Positions 60,416-64,000 of a stretch of 64,000 nucleotides of DNA are shown here, in pieces. The first letter of the stretch is position 1. Each line of letters begins with the position of its first letter. Under the pieces are notes generated by a model, which saw nothing but the letters and a program-made list of their open reading frames with translations, made no database searches and was not told where the DNA came from. The stretch covers positions 7,802,501 through 7,866,500 of the forward strand of contig JAFREQ010000012.1 of the NCBI GenBank assembly GCA_025331565.1. The letters run 5' to 3'. Position numbers and translations under genes: made by a program. The stretch is from Holacanthus passer. Its lineage: Eukaryota > Chordata > Actinopteri > Pomacanthidae.

Positions 60416-63200
60416 CATCACACCAACAGCATATTTATTATTAATTCCCACCATTTGAAAAACACTCTCACATGATATAAACATGCTGCAGTAACAGTAT
60501 CTATATATTTCTCAGGCCTGAAGATGCTTTAAAATATTCTGTTTTGATGTGCGTCTTTCACTATCTCGGGTGCGAGACAGATTTGTAGGCCACTGTACGG
60601 CTTCTTCTGCACAATAACACAGCGAGGCATCTGTGACTTCTCCACAAATTAATATCACATAAATGTACAGGCTGCACCAACACATAAAGGAAATTGTGTT
60701 GTTTTTTGCAGCCAGATGTAAAAAGAAATAAATAAAAAAGCCACAATGACATTTCACAGCCAGTGTTCTTGTTTATCTCTATGTGCCTCTGTCACCACGG
60801 CAGGTAATGACTGCGCTCTGTTGGCACTGCCCACACACACACACACACACACATTCACTTTTCATTTGCCGTCAAGAGACACCCTATTAGGTTTAACAAA
60901 TTCCAGACAAGAGTCCAAAATTAATCAGGCTGTCCGCTGCACAATCTCTCAGAGCAGCGAAGGAAAGGGAACCTGCTGTTTTCTTCCACTCCAGTCTTTT
61001 CCCTGTAATGACTGACTCTTTCTCTTTCACTCTGGTTTGTTTTGCTGCTCATACAGTCAAAAGCATAACCACAGGACATAATGATGATAGATACCTTGTG
61101 TAGAAGAATGCAACCTGCAAACCGTATGGATGTCTGGTCCCCGAGGGCTGCAGAAAACTGACAACTCCTAAAACCTCTGGTGTCACGTTTAATTTTATGG
61201 TTTCTTGGTGTCGCGGTGACACTTCCTGTCTGTTTTTCAGTAGATTCAGCTTCCTACAGAAGAGCATCAATAAGTGAAAGATCACGCTCACACAGCTATT
61301 GACAGCTATTGTGTCACTGCTGCAGTGGATCGATAACATCTTGAATGTGCAATGGCAAAAAACGACCACATCAAATACAAATTGCTGTCACTTTAGTGCA
61401 TTTATAGGAACTGATAATGGTCCTTGTTCATCCAAAAGATTTTTTTTCACCCTCATTTATTCAGGGGAGTTTCAACTTGTTTTTCAGGAACAGACCTTGA
61501 AGCTGTTCACTACGACCACAGTGTGATCTGCCGGCGACTTAGCAGCTTGACCGAAGCTGGGGTTGAGGGCCCACACCTAAAGGTTGGACAGTAGCTTGGT
61601 GTGTGATTGTCAGATAGAGATGCAGTGTGACAGCCCCCAGAAGCTTCAGATCTGACAGCTGCAGAACAAACAGGTAACTTGAATCATCACTAAAGCCTCA
61701 GCGCATGTGCTTTCTTTCAGTTACTAATGCTGCATGTGCGGAGAGATACTGGCAGCCTGGAGAAATAAAATGTCAATATAATACGGATAAAAAGATATAT
61801 GTGATGTTCCCTTTTTCTCTGACCTTTCAGAGTTTATGAAGCTCGTATCAGAACTGCTGGCGTGCATGAAATATTTCAGCCTGATAGTAGATATAAAACA
61901 CATCCACTCAGTAGCATAGCGGCAACATGAAAAATATAAAATGACTGCAAGTGCAACAAGTATGACAATCCAATCAATAAAAGCTGATACTGTATTAAAT
62001 ATGATTTGTTATGATTTAATCAATCACAGCAGCTGATAGGAGTCAGCCTCTCCTGCGCGATCATTTAAAAATCAAACATGCATCATCATCACTCCACCCT
62101 CATGCCGAACATCGAGCCCACTTTAAACTGTATGCACTCTGTATCTCCTGCCATGAATGTGATGGGTTCAGGGAGGCAGCATAATGGATCCCAAGGTTTC
62201 CATTGGGCTCATGAGTGATGCAAGTAATCATGCCGTCTGTACAGACTAATCATGAGTGATTCTCCCTGAGAGGAAAAGAGAAAACATAAACACGGCAACA
62301 GCAGCATTTTGTTGGTGTCGGCTACAGTACGCCCAGACCCATTTCTCTCTCTTCTGCAGCACATTTCCACCACATATCAAAAATTGTGTACAGAGAAAGA
62401 TATGGCTCATCACACACACACTCTGCCATTACAGAGTGTACCTACCCTGCACTCATACCTCACAGTATTTTTAGTCCTCTTCATTAGGGGGACAAATAAC
62501 CCTCTATTCTCACCCTGTGTTTCATCACAGCTCCTGCAGTGGTAGCAGGTGTCATATACTATTCTCCCACCCAGCTGGAACTGAAATTAAACTTGCTGAA
62601 TTCACATCCTGGACTGCTGTGTAAGTCATTTCATGCCGGCGGGTTGTGCTGTCCCACATGGACTATTGTTGTTGAGATTGAGTGTTGTGATCAGGGCTTC
62701 AGCGTCTGGGTTGTGTAGGTACACAGGCCAGACAACCGTCGAGACCAGAATTTACTGTCGATCCCTCTGGAGGTGCCGTGGGCTGAACTCAATGAAACTG
62801 AAGGGACGTGTCTGTTTGATAACCCCTGCAACCTCCCCGCCTCCACCGCCTCTCCCTCATCTTACACTCACCAAAGTAAAGTATTTTTCTGTTACATCAG
62901 ATCCTGAAGTTTTTGTAAACACCTCTCAGACTTTCTGGAACATAAAAGCTTATGGCTCTTTCGTAACTACGCTCTAAACTTTTAGTCGATGTTCATCACT
63001 CCTGTGCTTCTTTTTTGTGTCTTTGTCGGACTTCTTGTGGAGAAAACTGAAGGAACTCAGGCTGAAAAAACTTTCTTGTTGTCGTATTATTTTCTATTTT
63101 GTGGCAAAACACTTGTCCTTCACTTCTACATAGCTGAAGTGATTTTAACAGTTTAACCTTTAGAGTCAACATCTATGCTTGTGGCTCTGTGAGGCTGAAC
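60416..63200. other. spacer, nothing recognised
   Basis: It includes a (CA)n tract at 60832-60853. No supported exon. Confidence 0.45.
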
Positions 63201-63204
63201 TAAC

Positions 63205-63350
63205 TATGCTGTTGTTTACTTTTGATGTTCCATTTATGCCATACAAAGGTGACCAGGCCTGGCCCCTCAGCTGTTGAACTCTACCTCTACCCAGAGATCT
63301 CAGACAAGCAAACTCAGTATCCTCTTCTAAATCTCTTCTTCAGACTCATT
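63205..63350 (+). mobile_element. possible LINE C-terminal scrap
   Basis: Broken frames give phrases like 'Q..SVSSSKSLLQTHL' around 63310-63350, resembling the 'SVSSFKSLLKTHLF' end of L2-type LINEs. Weak. Confidence 0.3.
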
Positions 63351-63825
63351 TATTATATATCACCGCTACTACTATGTTGTACCACTAAGAAATTTATAGC
63401 TGGATATAAACAAAAGAAGAGTCTCCAGCCCTGTTAGCAGCTCTGTGAGGCTGACACAGCAGCGCTTTGAGCTAAGTGAAGAAATCCTTTTTCCCAAGCG
63501 CTGTGTGAAACTAGGATCCAGACCTAAGGCTGTGATACAGGGTGGTGCTCCTGAGACCTTGTTGCAGTTCATTACAGACTTGTGTATTGTGAGTTGTATT
63601 TCTATCAGTGTTATTGCTGAGATGTCTGCGTTTTGCATTTCCTCTTTTATGTGTCTTGTGTTGTATGTTTTTCATAGCATGTCATAGCATGATGAAACCG
63701 AAGGTAATATTTCACACTGTGGACAATAAAGTTTATGTAAATTTGTAAGTTTGTAATTAGCACTAAAAGTAGCCTATAGCTGATGCTGATTTCATTAGTT
63801 TTACAAGCCAAAGTATTGGACAAAA

Positions 63826-63996
63826 CTAAACTTTAACCTCATGAAATTGCTTGATAAAAAGTTGTTAGTAGGATTCATCATTTGGGAACCATGAATGCTT
63901 GAAATCCAAATTTCATAGCAATCCATTCTGTAGCTGCTGAGATATTTCAGTCTGGACTAAAGTAATGGACCAACAGATGACCAATGACATCGCCCT
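63826..63996. repeat. dispersed fish repeat, third copy
   Basis: AGTAGGATTCATCATTTGGG, AACCATGAATGCTTGAAATC, TTTCATAGCAATCCATTCTG and GATATTTCAGTCTGGACTAA match the two units at 51811-52125. Confidence 0.65.
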
Positions 63997-64000
63997 CCAA

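Noticed and set aside
1..64000. CRISPR arrays, bacterial promoters, rRNA and tRNA genes
   Set aside because: None seen; gene structure shows a vertebrate nuclear genome. tRNA absence was not tested exhaustively by covariance search.

Overview
The window is vertebrate nuclear DNA, almost certainly from a ray-finned (teleost, probably percomorph) fish. The evidence is two recognisable vertebrate multi-exon genes with GT-AG introns, low gene density, AT-rich spacers with CA/GT microsatellites, and many decayed fish-type transposons (L2-like and Rex-like LINE ends, hAT and other inverted-repeat elements, and short families present more than once in the window). No bacterial operon, CRISPR array or rRNA was seen.

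Layout. 1-66 is the last coding piece of a gene that enters from the left; its 3'UTR has a poly(A) signal near 445. 1484-1822 is a well-formed terminal coding exon of a gene I do not recognise, followed by a ~1.6 kb 3'UTR. 3700-15900 is a spacer with a 3'-truncated LINE, an inverted-repeat element and a possible muscle-type cis-regulatory cluster. 16139-19900 is a two-exon gene of the TENT5/FAM46 poly(A) polymerase family, best matched to tent5b. 19901-38900 is a long 3'UTR and a repeat-rich spacer with two LINE remnants and a nested repeat insertion. 39141-46499 is a complete 21-exon tcea3 gene (TFIIS family), about 757 codons by my splice model. 46860-64000 has no recognisable host gene; it holds dispersed repeats and a ~1.4 kb hAT remnant with a transposase first exon and a piece of LINE inside it.

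The most unusual content is the linker of tcea3. The N-terminal LW domain, the central Pol II-binding domain and the catalytic zinc ribbon are ordinary, but the linker is greatly enlarged in two ways. One 537-nt exon encodes about 15 copies of a charged nine-residue repeat. It is followed by ten small exons (60-114 nt), all of the same phase, that look like repeated duplicates of an 'R-K-D/E-S-S-D-S-K...KKPS-x-D-x-KKER' cassette. The same gene has a textbook U12-type AT-AC intron, and a (GT)n tract replaces the polypyrimidine tract in front of the exon carrying the catalytic Asp-Glu loop.

The two host genes are independent units on the + strand, 19 kb apart. Both act on RNA polymerase II transcripts: tcea3 on elongation, tent5b on poly(A) tails. 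Nothing in the sequence shows a direct functional link. In human both lie on 1p36, so the block probably reflects old synteny.
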